This document shows positions 16,563-25,010 of a stretch of DNA of 64,000 nucleotides, piece by piece. This stretch comes from Streptomyces sp. FIT100 (GTDB lineage: Bacteria > Actinomycetota > Actinomycetes > Streptomycetales > Streptomycetaceae): NCBI RefSeq assembly GCF_024584805.1, contig NZ_CP075715.1:3530026-3594025 (forward strand). Reading direction: 5' to 3'. Under the pieces are notes generated by a model, which did not search any database, was not told the origin of the DNA, and saw nothing but the letters and a program-made list of their open reading frames with translations. Both the position numbers and the translations under genes were made by a program. The first letter of the stretch is position 1, and the number at the start of each line of letters is the position of its first letter.

Positions 16563-16988
16563 TCACCAATCCCGCGCGCTGCGGCCGCGCTTGGTCTCCG
16601 CGCGGTGCTTCTTCTCGCGGAGACGGCGCTCGTTGATACCCCGGGGGATCTTCGTGGGGCGCCGCGGGCGCGGCGGCGGCGCCGTCGCCTCGGCGAGCAG
16701 AGCCGCCAGGCGGACCGCCGCCGTTTCGCGGTTGCGCCACTGGGAGCGGTGGTCCGACGCCCGTACGGAGATCACACCACCGACGAGCCGGGACGCCAGC
16801 CGCTCCAGAGCGCGGGCCTTCCACACCGGGGGCAGCGACTCCGTCGCGGCGAGGTCGAAGCGGAGCTCCACCTGGGAGTCGCTCGTGTTGACGTGCTGGC
16901 CGCCCGGGCCCGACGAGCGCGAGAAACGCCAGATGAGCTCGGCCTCCGGCAGGGAGACGGAGCCGCGGATGGGATAGGGCCCGGACAT
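16563..16988 (-). CDS. arfB: alternative ribosome-rescue factor / peptidyl-tRNA hydrolase ArfB
   Basis: The 141-residue protein carries the class-I release-factor-like domain with the catalytic GGQ in [20 protein letters not shown]. Its basic C-terminal tail ([19 protein letters not shown]) enters the empty mRNA channel of stalled ribosomes. It releases nascent chains from ribosomes that have run off a broken mRNA. The domain lacks the codon-recognition part of true release factors, and the length is usual. ATG 16988 is chosen because the preceding in-frame sequence shows no similarity. Confidence 0.92.
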   Translation of the reverse strand: MSGPYPIRGSVSLPEAELIWRFSRSSGPGGQHVNTSDSQVELRFDLAATESLPPVWKARALERLASRLVGGVISVRASDHRSQWRNRETAAVRLAALLAEATAPPPRPRRPTKIPRGINERRLREKKHRAETKRGRSARDW

Positions 16989-17109
16989 GTGTCCTATCGT
17001 CCCGGCCCCGGCGGCCCGCGTCACCTTCTTTTCACGCCGTGCGGAACCCTTCTGCGCCCTGTCCGCGTTAGGGAGGGTGACAGCACTCGACCAGGAAAGG
17101 GACCTCCCC

Positions 17110-17685
17110 ATGGCTGTAAGCCTGTCCAAGGGTGGCAACGTCTCGCTCACCAAGGAGGCACCGGGCCTGACCGCCGTCACGGTGGGCCTCGGCTGGGACG
17201 TCCGTACGACCACCGGCACCGACTTCGACCTCGACGCCTCGGCCATCGCGGTCAACCCCGGCGGGAAGGTCGTCTCGGACGGCCACTTCGTCTTCTTCAA
17301 CAACAAGTCGACGCCCGACCAGACCATCGTCCACACCGGTGACAACCGCTCGGGTGAGGGCGCAGGCGACGACGAGCAGATCAACGTCAACCTGGCGGGC
17401 CTGCCGGCCGACGTCGAGAAGATCGTCTTCCCGGTCTCCATCTACGAGGCGGAGAGCCGCTCGCAGAACTTCGGCCAGGTGCGCAACGCGTACATCCGCA
17501 TCGTCAACCAGGCCGGCGGTGCCGAGATCGCCCGCTACGACCTGAGCGAGGACGCCGCCACCGAGACCGCCATGGTCTTCGGCGAGCTGTACCGCAACGG
17601 CGCCGAGTGGAAGTTCCGCGCGGTCGGCCAGGGGTACGCCTCGGGCCTGGTCGGCATCGCCCAGGACTTCGGCGTCAACGTCTGA
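17110..17685 (+). CDS. terD: TerD-family stress protein
   Basis: The 191-residue TerD/Cabp family protein begins [19 protein letters not shown] and contains the core [47 protein letters not shown] and [17 protein letters not shown]. The conserved acidic loops (DFDLDAS and GDDEQ) bind calcium. In Streptomyces, TerD proteins are abundant and linked to tellurite or envelope stress and to development. No other ter genes adjoin, so this is a lone paralogue. The ATG at 17110 is preceded by an AGGAAAGG Shine-Dalgarno. Confidence 0.95.
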   Translation: MAVSLSKGGNVSLTKEAPGLTAVTVGLGWDVRTTTGTDFDLDASAIAVNPGGKVVSDGHFVFFNNKSTPDQTIVHTGDNRSGEGAGDDEQINVNLAGLPADVEKIVFPVSIYEAESRSQNFGQVRNAYIRIVNQAGGAEIARYDLSEDAATETAMVFGELYRNGAEWKFRAVGQGYASGLVGIAQDFGVNV

Positions 17686-17778
17686 CACGCTGTCTGACAC
17701 TCGTCTGACACGCCGTCTGGCGCGTGCGCCGCGTCCGCCGACACGCCCTTCCGGCGTTTCCGGCGTTTCCGGGCGCAG

Positions 17779-17807
17779 GGGCCCCGGCCGCTTTCCGGCC
17801 GGGGCCC
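17779..17807. terminator. hairpin terminator between terD and the M1 peptidase gene
   Basis: A 12-bp GC-rich stem (17779-17790 with 17796-17807) closes a CTTTC loop. It lies between the convergent stops of terD and the peptidase gene and can serve both. Confidence 0.7.
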
Positions 17808-17831
17808 TCGGCATGCCCGCGGGACACGCCC

Positions 17832-19241
17832 CTACGGCTCGTCCGGCCTGTCCTCGCCGTACAGCCAGACGTCCCACAGCCCGGTGAGGTCCTTGCCGGA
17901 CGCCTTCTCCACGTACGCGACGAAGTCGTCGGTGGAGGCGTTGCCATGACGGTGGGCCTGCGGCCAGCCCTTCAGGATGGCGAAGAACTTCTCGTCGCCG
18001 ACGGCCTGACGCAGTTTGTGGAGGACCATCGCACCGCGGTAGTACACAGGCGGGTCCGACACCTGCTCCGCGTTCGGCGGCTCGGCGGGCGGGAACTCCC
18101 AGAACCAGTCGATGTCGAACGCCTCCTCGAAGCTCTCCTGGGCCGGGGTGTCCTCGAAGTCCTCGGCGTACAGCCACTCCGCGTAGGTCGCGAAGCCCTC
18201 GTTGAGCCACATGTCCTGCCATGTCTCGGGGGTGACCGAGTCGCCGTACCACTGGTGGGCGAGTTCGTGGACGAGGATCGGAGGGGTGAAGGAATCCTCC
18301 GTGAGGACCGGCCGGTTCTGGGTCTCCAGGGCGTAACCGGCGTCGCCGGTGCGCTCGACGATCGCGCCGGTGGAGGAGAAGGGGTACGGGCCGAATTTCT
18401 CCTCGGCCCACTCCATGAGCTCGGGGATACGGGCCAGCAGCGGGCCGCTGCGCTCGGCGACGGTCCGGTCGGCGGCGGAGTGGACGGGCACGCCCTCGGC
18501 GTCCGGGCGGGACCTCGTGATCTCGTACGCGCCGATGGCGACGGTCGTGACGTAACTGGCCATGGGCTGCGCGGTGTGCCAGGCGAAGGTCGTGCCACGC
18601 CCGTCGGGGGTGGGGCGCTGGGACCGCAGTTCCCCGTTGGAGAGGGCGGTCAGGCCCTTGGGAACAGTGACCGTGATGTCGTACGACGCCTTGTCGCTGG
18701 GGTGGTGGTTGCCCGGGAACCACGCCATGGAGCCCGTCGGCTGGCCGAGCGCGAGCGCACCGTCCGCGGTTTTCAGCCAGCCCTCCTCCGCGCCGCCCCG
18801 GTTGGTGATGGTGCGCGGGGAGCCGGAGTAGCGGACGACGGCGCGGAACGTGTCGCCCCTGTGCAGGTCGTCGTGCGGCCGGAGGGTCAGTTCCTCGCCG
18901 GCGCGGTTGACGGCGGCGGGGGCTCCGTCGACCGTCGCGCCGGCGACGGTCAGCCCGTGGAGGTCGAGGTTGAAGGCGCTGAGGCCCTGGGTGGCGCGGG
19001 CCGTGATCTCGGCGGTGCCGTGGAGCCTGCCCGTCCTCGGGTCGTAGTCGAGGGTGAGGGCATAGTGCTGGACGTCGTAGCCGCCGTTGCCGAGCTTGGG
19101 GAAGTACGGATCGCGCAGGCCGGCGGCTCCGGGGGTGCCGTGGACCCCGTGGGCGGTCCCGGCCGTGCACCCCGCGCCCGCCACGAGCGTCAGCAGGGCC
19201 GCGGCGGGCGCCAGGGTGCGCAGAAAGGATCGCTGGTCCAC
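17832..19241 (-). CDS. secreted M1-family metallopeptidase (lipoprotein)
   Basis: A 469-residue protein starts at GTG 19241. It has a lipoprotein signal ending LLTLVAGAGC, the beta-sandwich N-domain of M1 enzymes (YDVQHYALTLDYDPRTGRLHG) and the zinc site HELAHQW at about residue 324, followed by the third ligand in LNEGFATYAEWLY. The usual exopeptidase GxMEN motif is absent or altered near SMAWFPGNHHP. It probably cleaves peptides outside the membrane. The frame continues upstream of 19241 for 230 codons but crosses the divergent region and is rejected. Confidence 0.9.
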   Translation of the reverse strand: MDQRSFLRTLAPAAALLTLVAGAGCTAGTAHGVHGTPGAAGLRDPYFPKLGNGGYDVQHYALTLDYDPRTGRLHGTAEITARATQGLSAFNLDLHGLTVAGATVDGAPAAVNRAGEELTLRPHDDLHRGDTFRAVVRYSGSPRTITNRGGAEEGWLKTADGALALGQPTGSMAWFPGNHHPSDKASYDITVTVPKGLTALSNGELRSQRPTPDGRGTTFAWHTAQPMASYVTTVAIGAYEITRSRPDAEGVPVHSAADRTVAERSGPLLARIPELMEWAEEKFGPYPFSSTGAIVERTGDAGYALETQNRPVLTEDSFTPPILVHELAHQWYGDSVTPETWQDMWLNEGFATYAEWLYAEDFEDTPAQESFEEAFDIDWFWEFPPAEPPNAEQVSDPPVYYRGAMVLHKLRQAVGDEKFFAILKGWPQAHRHGNASTDDFVAYVEKASGKDLTGLWDVWLYGEDRPDEP

Positions 19242-19467
19242 ACAGGTGATCCTATGCACGGAATGTCCGCTCTTCATCCGGGGCGGACCGGGCCTCCGCC
19301 CGCCGGACCGGTGCCAGCGGCGAGGAGGCGCCAGCGGCCGGGCGCGGTGACGCCCGCCCGCGCGTACTTCCCGTCGAGCTCGCCGCTGGGAGCGCCCGAG
19401 GAGCAGCGGCCGCTGCCGTGAGTACGGCCCTGCCCGGCCCGGTCGACGACGGAGGCGTCGAGGCCGG

Positions 19468-19872
19468 TCACGATTCGTCCGTCCGCCGCTCGGCCTCCGC
19501 GCTGATCCGTTCGAACTGGGCCGCCATGGCCTGGGAGAGCGCCTGGGCTGCGGAGAGGGGGCGGACCATGACCATGAAGTCGTCGATGAGGCCGTTCTCG
19601 TCGGTGTGGAGGAAGTCGCAGCCGTTGATCTCGCGGTCGCCGACGCGGGCGGTGAAGACGAGCGCGTGGTCGCGGCCGTCGGCTCCGGTGATCTCGCGCA
19701 CGTAGCGGAAGTCCTCGAAGACGCGGACGACGGCGTCCAGGATCGCGGTGGTGATCGCCCTGCCGTGGTACGGGCGGAAGACGACGGGGCTGGTGAAGAC
19801 GACGTTCTCGGCGAGAAGCGCGGGGATGGCGTCGTGGTCGCCGGCCTCGACGGCTTTGCGGAACGGGTGCAT
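19468..19872 (-). CDS. SnoaL/NTF2-like family protein
   Basis: The 134-residue protein has the short cone-shaped alpha+beta fold of SnoaL/NTF2-like proteins: MHPFRKAVEAGDHDAIPALLAENVVF..., DGRDHALVFTARVGDREINGCDFLHTDENGLIDDFMVMVRPL. Such proteins may be enzymes, binding proteins or scaffolds. It is divergent from a PadR repressor gene, 123 bases away, so it is the probable regulated gene. The substrate is unknown. Confidence 0.85.
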   Translation of the reverse strand: MHPFRKAVEAGDHDAIPALLAENVVFTSPVVFRPYHGRAITTAILDAVVRVFEDFRYVREITGADGRDHALVFTARVGDREINGCDFLHTDENGLIDDFMVMVRPLSAAQALSQAMAAQFERISAEAERRTDES

Positions 19873-19995
19873 GACCGGTGCCTCCTACGGAGTGCGGGAC
19901 ACGGATGGCCGACCGACCGGCCGGGCCCTGACCTGATAGTCACTTTGTTGAGTAGGTGCGATGGAGATTAATCACTGCGGTGCTAGCGTGTCCAG

Positions 19996-20607
19996 GTGTC
20001 CCTCAAGTACGCGATCCTGGCGGCCCTCCTGGAGGGCGAGGCGTCGGGCTACGACCTGGCCAAGGTCTTCGACGTGTCGGTGGCGAACTTCTGGTCCGCG
20101 ACACCGCAGCAGCTGTACCGGGAGCTCGACCGGCTGGCCGGCGAAGGTCTGGTCGCCGCGCGCGTGGTCCAGCAGGAGCGCCGCCCCAACAAGCGGATCT
20201 TCCGGCTCACCGAGGCGGGCCGGAAGGAGCTGCGCACCTTCACCGAGACTCCGCCCCGGCCCACCACGATCCGCGACGAGCTGCTGGTCAAGGTCCAGGC
20301 CGTCGACCAGGCCGACCCGGACACCGCCCGCACGCTCGTCGCGGAGCGCCTGGAATGGGCCCGCGCCAAGCTCGCCGGCTACGAGCGGCTGCGCGACGTG
20401 CTGCTGGACGGCCGCTCCGAGGAGCAGCACCTGGCCGACGCCGACCGGATCGGTCCCTATCTGACGCTGATGCGCGGCCGCATGTTCGAGCAGGAGAACG
20501 TGCGCTGGTGCGAGCGCGTTCTGGAGATCATGGAGCGGCGCGGGGCCGCGCGGGACGGCACGGGCAGCGGGGCCACCCGGGACAGCGGGGCCGGGCAGCT
20601 GCCCTGA
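19996..20607 (+). CDS. PadR-family transcriptional regulator
   Basis: The 203-residue protein has the PadR winged-helix domain at residues 1-80 (SLKYAILAALLEGEASGYDLAKVF, FWSATPQQLYRELDRLAGEGLV, KRIFRLTEAGRKEL) and a C-terminal dimerisation region (about 90-185). PadR proteins usually repress a neighbouring gene and release it on binding a small aromatic or toxic ligand. The divergent SnoaL-like gene is the obvious target. GTG 19996 fits the family start. Confidence 0.92.
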   Translation: MSLKYAILAALLEGEASGYDLAKVFDVSVANFWSATPQQLYRELDRLAGEGLVAARVVQQERRPNKRIFRLTEAGRKELRTFTETPPRPTTIRDELLVKVQAVDQADPDTARTLVAERLEWARAKLAGYERLRDVLLDGRSEEQHLADADRIGPYLTLMRGRMFEQENVRWCERVLEIMERRGAARDGTGSGATRDSGAGQLP

Positions 20608-20655
20608 GCCCCGAGGGCGGGCGGCGCGCACCGTACGACGTGACACCATCGACCC

Positions 20656-21156
20656 GTGCTCGACATCGGCTACTCCCTCTCCCGCCGCTTCCCGGACCCC
20701 CCGCAGACCGACTACCGCCACGCGGACGTCCACGCCCTGCGGCACGACCTCTTCTGCGGCGACGTCTACCTCGCGGACACCAAGGCGGACCGCGAGGTGT
20801 CCACAGCCTGGGGATGGGTGCCGGTGCTCGACTTCGCCTGGGCGCTGTGCGACATCGTGGAGCGGCTCGACCGCGACCCGCTCGGCAGCCGGGCCGCGCA
20901 GCCGCAGTACGCCGAGCTCGACTTCACGGAGTCGACCGACCGCATGCTCTTCGAGCGACGCTTCGGCTGGGTCGAGGTCGAGGCCGACTGGATGCCGGGA
21001 GACGAGCCGCCGCTCACCTTCGGCCACACCGAACTACGCCGCGAGGCCCGCGACTTCCTGCACGACCTGGTCGCCGACCTCACCGACATGCACGAGGGCC
21101 TGGCCGACAACCCCGTCGTCTGGGACCTCCAGGCCCGCTTCCCCCGCGTCCCCTAG
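20656..21156 (+). CDS. hypothetical protein
   Basis: The 166-residue soluble protein starts at GTG 20656, 49 bases after the padR stop on the same strand. It is acidic and rich in Trp, Phe and Asp (GWVPVLDFAWALCDIVERLD, FGWVEVEADWMPGDEPPL). I recognise no known domain. The length, codon usage and a good third-position GC pattern support a real gene. It may be cotranscribed with padR, but no function can be assigned. Confidence 0.7.
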   Translation: MLDIGYSLSRRFPDPPQTDYRHADVHALRHDLFCGDVYLADTKADREVSTAWGWVPVLDFAWALCDIVERLDRDPLGSRAAQPQYAELDFTESTDRMLFERRFGWVEVEADWMPGDEPPLTFGHTELRREARDFLHDLVADLTDMHEGLADNPVVWDLQARFPRVP

Positions 21157-21245
21157 GCCCCCGGACCCCGGATCTCGGCCCCCGGACCTCGCGCAGACCA
21201 TGCAGACAATGCAGACCATGCGCCGACCGTGAGCGGTCCTCGCGG

Positions 21246-21905
21246 TCAGTCCTCGACGCGGACGCCGATCTGCGCCGCGAACACCGGGGCCAGATCCATC
21301 AGTTGGGCCGTGCTGATCACCGCCCCCGCAAGCCGCTCCACCCCCCGGGCGATGTCCAGCTCGCCGCCCGCCCGCCGCAGGTCCACGTCCCGCATCCGGG
21401 CGCCGCTGAAGTCCACCCGCCGCAGCGCGCAGTCCCGGAACTCCACCCGCACCAGCTCCGCCCCGCCGAAGTCGGGCTCGGACAGGACGCACCCCTCGAA
21501 GACCACGTCCGTCAGCCGGGCGCTGCGCAGATTCAAGTAGTCGATCTTCCCTCCCCGCACCACGACCCTCTCCAGCACCGCTCCGTGCAGCTGCACTCCG
21601 CCCATCCGCGCGTCCACGACCTCCACATCCCGCAACGACGCCCCCGCGAGGTCCGTCCCCACACCTCGCACCCCCGCCAGCACCGAGTCGATGAAGCGCG
21701 CTCCTGTCAACGACGTCTCGTCCAGGCCGCACTCGCGCAGCGCGCAGTCCAGGAACCGCGCCCCCGCCCCCGCCTGGCCGGCCAGATCCAGCCCGGACAG
21801 CTCAAGTCCGTCGTAGTCCCCGTCCGGCTCCAGGGCGCCCTCGTACGGCCGCAGGGGCGGCAGCCGCACCTCCGCCCGCCGCGCGCTTCTCGTCTTTCCC
21901 GCCAT
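21246..21905 (-). CDS. pentapeptide-repeat protein
   Basis: The 219-residue protein consists largely of A(D/N)LxX-type pentapeptide repeats, for example LSGLDLAGQ, TSLTGARF, TDLAGASLRDVEV, LRSARLTDVVFEG and VDFSGARMRDVDLRR. These form a right-handed quadrilateral beta-helix that can mimic DNA (as in gyrase-protecting Qnr/MfpA) or bind other partners. It has no signal peptide. The start at 21905 follows a non-coding region. Whether it protects gyrase cannot be seen. Confidence 0.88.
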   Translation of the reverse strand: MAGKTRSARRAEVRLPPLRPYEGALEPDGDYDGLELSGLDLAGQAGAGARFLDCALRECGLDETSLTGARFIDSVLAGVRGVGTDLAGASLRDVEVVDARMGGVQLHGAVLERVVVRGGKIDYLNLRSARLTDVVFEGCVLSEPDFGGAELVRVEFRDCALRRVDFSGARMRDVDLRRAGGELDIARGVERLAGAVISTAQLMDLAPVFAAQIGVRVED

Positions 21906-21952
21906 GCACCCATCGTGGCGCACACCACTGACAACGCCCCGAACTCCCGACC

Positions 21953-21983
21953 TTGACCTCAACCTTGGTCGAGGTTGAAGAGT
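21953..21983 (+). promoter_or_regulatory. MerR/SoxR-type operator-promoter before the quinone oxidoreductase gene
   Basis: A -35-like TTGACC (21953-21958) leads into the near-perfect palindrome ACCTCAACC-TT-GGTCGAGGT (21956-21975), with a possible -10 around AAGAGT. A palindrome filling an overlong -35/-10 spacer is typical of MerR-family activators, and the arms resemble SoxR boxes (CCTCAA...TTGAGG). The regulator is not encoded nearby. Specificity to SoxR is inference. Confidence 0.55.
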
Positions 21984-22097
21984 GGGCTCACCACGCCGCC
22001 CGGCCGTACACCACCCGGCACACCCGGCACGCAACGCACGCGCCACGCGACACACCGGCCACCCGGCCGTACGCCGCCCAGCACAAGGGAGCACCCG

Positions 22098-23123
22098 ATG
22101 CACGCCATCCGCCTGCACGCCTTCGGCCCCGCCGAGAACCTCACGTACGAGACCGTCGCCGACCCCGAACCCGGCCCCGGCCAGGTCCGTATCGCCGTCG
22201 CCGCGGCCGGCGTGCACCTCCTCGACGCTGCCCTGCGCGAAGGGGGTGCCTTCCACGCCGTAGGCCGTGGGGGAGCCTCAGGCCCCAACGCCGCCGCCGT
22301 CGAACTGCCCACCATCCCCGGCCGCGAGGTCGCCGGCACCGTGGACCGCCTCGGCGAGGGCAGTGACCCGGCCTGGCTCGGCAGGCGCGTCGTCGCCCAC
22401 ATCGGCATGGTCCCGGGCGGTTACGCCGAACTCACCGTCACCGACGCCGACCGGCTCCACGAACTCCCCGACACCCTCGACGAGTCCACCGCCGTCGCCA
22501 TGATCGGCACGGGCCGCACCGCCCTGGGCATCCTCCAGTTCACCGACCTCGGCCCCGGCTCCGTCGCCGTCGTCCCCGCCGCGGCCGGCGGCATCGGCAC
22601 CCTCCTCGTCCAGTACGCCAAGAACGCGGGCGCCACCGTCATCGGCCTCGCCGGCGGCCCCGCGAAGACCGCCCACGCGACCGCGAACGGCGCCGACCTC
22701 GCCGTCGACTACACGCTCCCCGACTGGCCCGAGCACGTCCGCGCGTACCTCGGCGACCGCCACGCCACCGTCGTCTTCGACTCGGTCGGCGGAGCCGCCG
22801 CCCGTGCCGCCGTCGACCTCCTCGGCAAGGGCGGGCAGCACATCGTCTTCGGCTGGTCCAGCGAGGGCATCAACGGCGGCTCCCCGCTCAGCTTCACCGA
22901 CGAGGAGCTGACGGCCCGCGGCATCACCTCCGAGAGCGTCCTCGGCCCCGCCATGCTCGACAGGGCCGGCGGCCTGCGCGCCCTGGAACTCCGCGCGCTC
23001 GCCGAAGCCGCCGCAGGCCGCCTCCGCCCGGCCGTCCAGCGCTTCCCCCTCGCCGAGGCGGCCGCGGCCCACCGCGCACTGGAGACCCGCGGCACGGTCG
23101 GCAAGGTGGTCCTGGAGCCGTAG
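22098..23123 (+). CDS. zinc-type alcohol dehydrogenase-like / quinone oxidoreductase (MDR family)
   Basis: The 341-residue medium-chain reductase starts at ATG 22098. It has the GroES-like N-domain (MHAIRLHAFGPAENLTYETV) and the Rossmann NADPH-binding motif VVPAAAGGIGTLLVQYAKNAGATVIGL. The catalytic zinc cysteines are missing, as in quinone oxidoreductases. These enzymes reduce quinones or enones with NADPH. A MerR/SoxR-type operator about 120 bases upstream suggests induction by redox-active compounds. Confidence 0.9.
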   Translation: MHAIRLHAFGPAENLTYETVADPEPGPGQVRIAVAAAGVHLLDAALREGGAFHAVGRGGASGPNAAAVELPTIPGREVAGTVDRLGEGSDPAWLGRRVVAHIGMVPGGYAELTVTDADRLHELPDTLDESTAVAMIGTGRTALGILQFTDLGPGSVAVVPAAAGGIGTLLVQYAKNAGATVIGLAGGPAKTAHATANGADLAVDYTLPDWPEHVRAYLGDRHATVVFDSVGGAAARAAVDLLGKGGQHIVFGWSSEGINGGSPLSFTDEELTARGITSESVLGPAMLDRAGGLRALELRALAEAAAGRLRPAVQRFPLAEAAAAHRALETRGTVGKVVLEP

Positions 23124-23153
23124 GCCCCCGGCCCCGGGGGGAGAGCCGGGCCG

Positions 23154-23375
23154 TCACCCTCGCTCCGGTTCCCCCCGGTACGTCTCGTTCCGGTACACGT
23201 CCCCCAAGTCCCCCAGCGACTCGTCCGAGGCGTCCTCGTAGGCCTCGTCCCCCGCCGCCTCCCGCGAGTCCCCGCGCGAGTCCCCGCGCGGCTCGCCGTG
23301 CTCCCCGGCGGCTTCGCGCTTCTCCTCCTCGAGCCGCTTGCGGATCCTCTCCGGCCTGTCTCCGAGCTGGTCCAT
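23154..23375 (-). CDS. small acidic hydrophilic protein, unknown
   Basis: The 73-residue protein starts MDQLGDRPERIRKRLEEEKR at 23375, with GGGAGA eight bases upstream. It is highly charged (Glu, Asp, Arg), with no hydrophobic core, and is probably disordered. The repeated GDSRGDSREA segment comes from a short duplicated DNA stretch. A nine-residue longer frame is rejected for lack of a ribosome site. No family is recognised. Confidence 0.6.
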   Translation of the reverse strand: MDQLGDRPERIRKRLEEEKREAAGEHGEPRGDSRGDSREAAGDEAYEDASDESLGDLGDVYRNETYRGEPERG

Positions 23376-23423
23376 GACCGTTCTCCCTCGTGAGCGCGGC
23401 ACCCCCCGCTCCCGCGGCCAGGG

Positions 23424-23936
23424 TCACACAGCCCCGCCCGCCCCGCACCCGGAAGCCGCCCCGCCCCGGACGCCCAGCGCTGTGAGCGCCCCGTCCGTCA
23501 GCCGGTACACCGTCCACTCGTCCTGCGGACGCGCTCCCAGCGCCTCGTAGAAGGCGATCGACGGGGCGTTCCAGTCCAGGACGGACCACTCCAGCCGCTC
23601 GTAGCCGCGTGCCACGCAGATCCGCGCCAGCTCCGCCAGCAGCGCCTTCCCGTGCCCGCCGCCCCGCAGCCGCGGCCGTACGTACAGATCCTCCAGGTAG
23701 ATCCCGTGCACCCCGCGCCACGTCGAGAAGTTCAGGAACCACAGCGCGAAACCGGCGATCTCGCCGTCGTCCGTCTCCGCGATGTGCGCAAAGGCCGCCG
23801 GCCGCTCCCCGAACAGCGCCTCACGCAACTGCTCCTCGGTCGCCCGCGCCTCGTGCGGGGCCTTCTCGTACGCGGCGAGCTCACGGACCATCGCGTGGAT
23901 CACGGGGACATCGTCAATTGCGGCATCACGAATCAT
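23424..23936 (-). CDS. GNAT-family N-acetyltransferase
   Basis: The 170-residue protein has the GNAT core: MIRDAAIDDVPVIHAMVREL, GFALWFLNFSTWRGVHGIYLEDLYV, the acetyl-CoA-binding RPRLRGGGHGKALL (R/Q-x-x-G-x-G/A) and LEWSVLDWNAPSIAFYEALG. The YLEDLYVRP pattern is characteristic of the diamine/spermidine acetyltransferase subgroup. It lies 25 bases downstream of the phosphotransferase gene on the same strand and is probably in its operon. The substrate is likely an amine. Confidence 0.9.
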   Translation of the reverse strand: MIRDAAIDDVPVIHAMVRELAAYEKAPHEARATEEQLREALFGERPAAFAHIAETDDGEIAGFALWFLNFSTWRGVHGIYLEDLYVRPRLRGGGHGKALLAELARICVARGYERLEWSVLDWNAPSIAFYEALGARPQDEWTVYRLTDGALTALGVRGGAASGCGAGGAV

Positions 23937-23961
23937 GAACGCACCCTGCCCCCACCCACGC

Positions 23962-24861
23962 TCAGCGCGCCAGCAGATTCCGGGCGATGGACACCTGCTC
24001 CTCCCGCAGCCGCACCGCTCCGCCCCGTACGTCCCACAGGGCGTTCTGCAGCACCCGCCCCAGCGTCCAGGCCCGCGCCCGCTCACGATCGGTCGCCACC
24101 AGCGCATCGGCCAGCGCATCGAAGCGCCACCGCACCGCGTCCGGGTCGAAGCGGTTCCACAGCGCGGGATACAGCTCGAACCCCGGATCGCCGGCCAGCG
24201 GCTTCGGGTCGATCGCGAGCCACGGCTCACGCTCGGCGGCCAGAACGTTGCCGTAGTGCAGATCCCAGTGCAGCAGCCGGTCCCCCGGCTCCTCCGCCAC
24301 CTCACGCACCGCCGCCGCGCAGTCCCTCAGCAGCGCCCGCTCGTCCCCGTCCGCCAGCCGCCCCACCAGGCCCGGCGACGCGTCGAGCATCGCCGCCGCC
24401 GTGTCCCCGAGCCTTCGCAGCCCGCCCGCCGGCGCGGGCACCGCCGACAGCCGGGCCAGCAGCTCCGCAAGGATCCCGACCGCCGCACGGTCGTCCGCCA
24501 CGGCCGACAGATGCCGCCCCTCGTCCAGCCGTTCCAGCAGCAGCGTCCCGGTGTCCGCGTCATGGTCCAGCAGCCGTACGGCCCCGTCGCCGGCCCAGGT
24601 CCGCAGCGCCAGCCACTCGCCCTCGGTCTCCGCGTCCACGAGCTGCAACTTCAGCACCGCGCGCGTCCCGTCCGCCGCCCGCACCACCGGCAGCACCAGC
24701 GACGCCACGCCGTACATCGACGGCCCGGTCACCCGCAGCCCCCACCGCCCCAGGAACTCCGCGGCCCGCCCGGGAAGCGCCTCGACGAACGCCCGGCCCG
24801 CCTCGCCGTTGTGCCGGAGCTGCGACGCCACCAACCCGTCCGGAATCTCGATCACCGTCAC
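23962..24861 (-). CDS. aminoglycoside/hydroxyurea-type phosphotransferase (APH fold)
   Basis: The 299-residue kinase has the APH-fold catalytic loop LLHWDLHYGNVLAA with the ATP-metal segment WLAIDPKPLAGDPGFELYP. The ATP lysine is in TRAVLKLQLVD. This combination matches the streptomycin 6-kinase/hydroxyurea phosphotransferase family, which inactivates small drugs by phosphorylation; many members have unknown substrates. GTG 24861 is the most likely of several nearby GTGs. It forms a pair with the downstream GNAT gene. Confidence 0.87.
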   Translation of the reverse strand: MTVIEIPDGLVASQLRHNGEAGRAFVEALPGRAAEFLGRWGLRVTGPSMYGVASLVLPVVRAADGTRAVLKLQLVDAETEGEWLALRTWAGDGAVRLLDHDADTGTLLLERLDEGRHLSAVADDRAAVGILAELLARLSAVPAPAGGLRRLGDTAAAMLDASPGLVGRLADGDERALLRDCAAAVREVAEEPGDRLLHWDLHYGNVLAAEREPWLAIDPKPLAGDPGFELYPALWNRFDPDAVRWRFDALADALVATDRERARAWTLGRVLQNALWDVRGGAVRLREEQVSIARNLLAR

Positions 24862-25010
24862 AGCCACAGCGTACGAGCACGGGCGTCCGAGCACGGGGCG
24901 TACGAGCACAGGCGCAGCGGCACAGGAGTAGCGCACGGACGCAGCGTCACGGGCGCAGCGGCACGGGCCCGCCTGGACAGCCCAACCGCCACCGGTGTAC
25001 GAACACCCCC

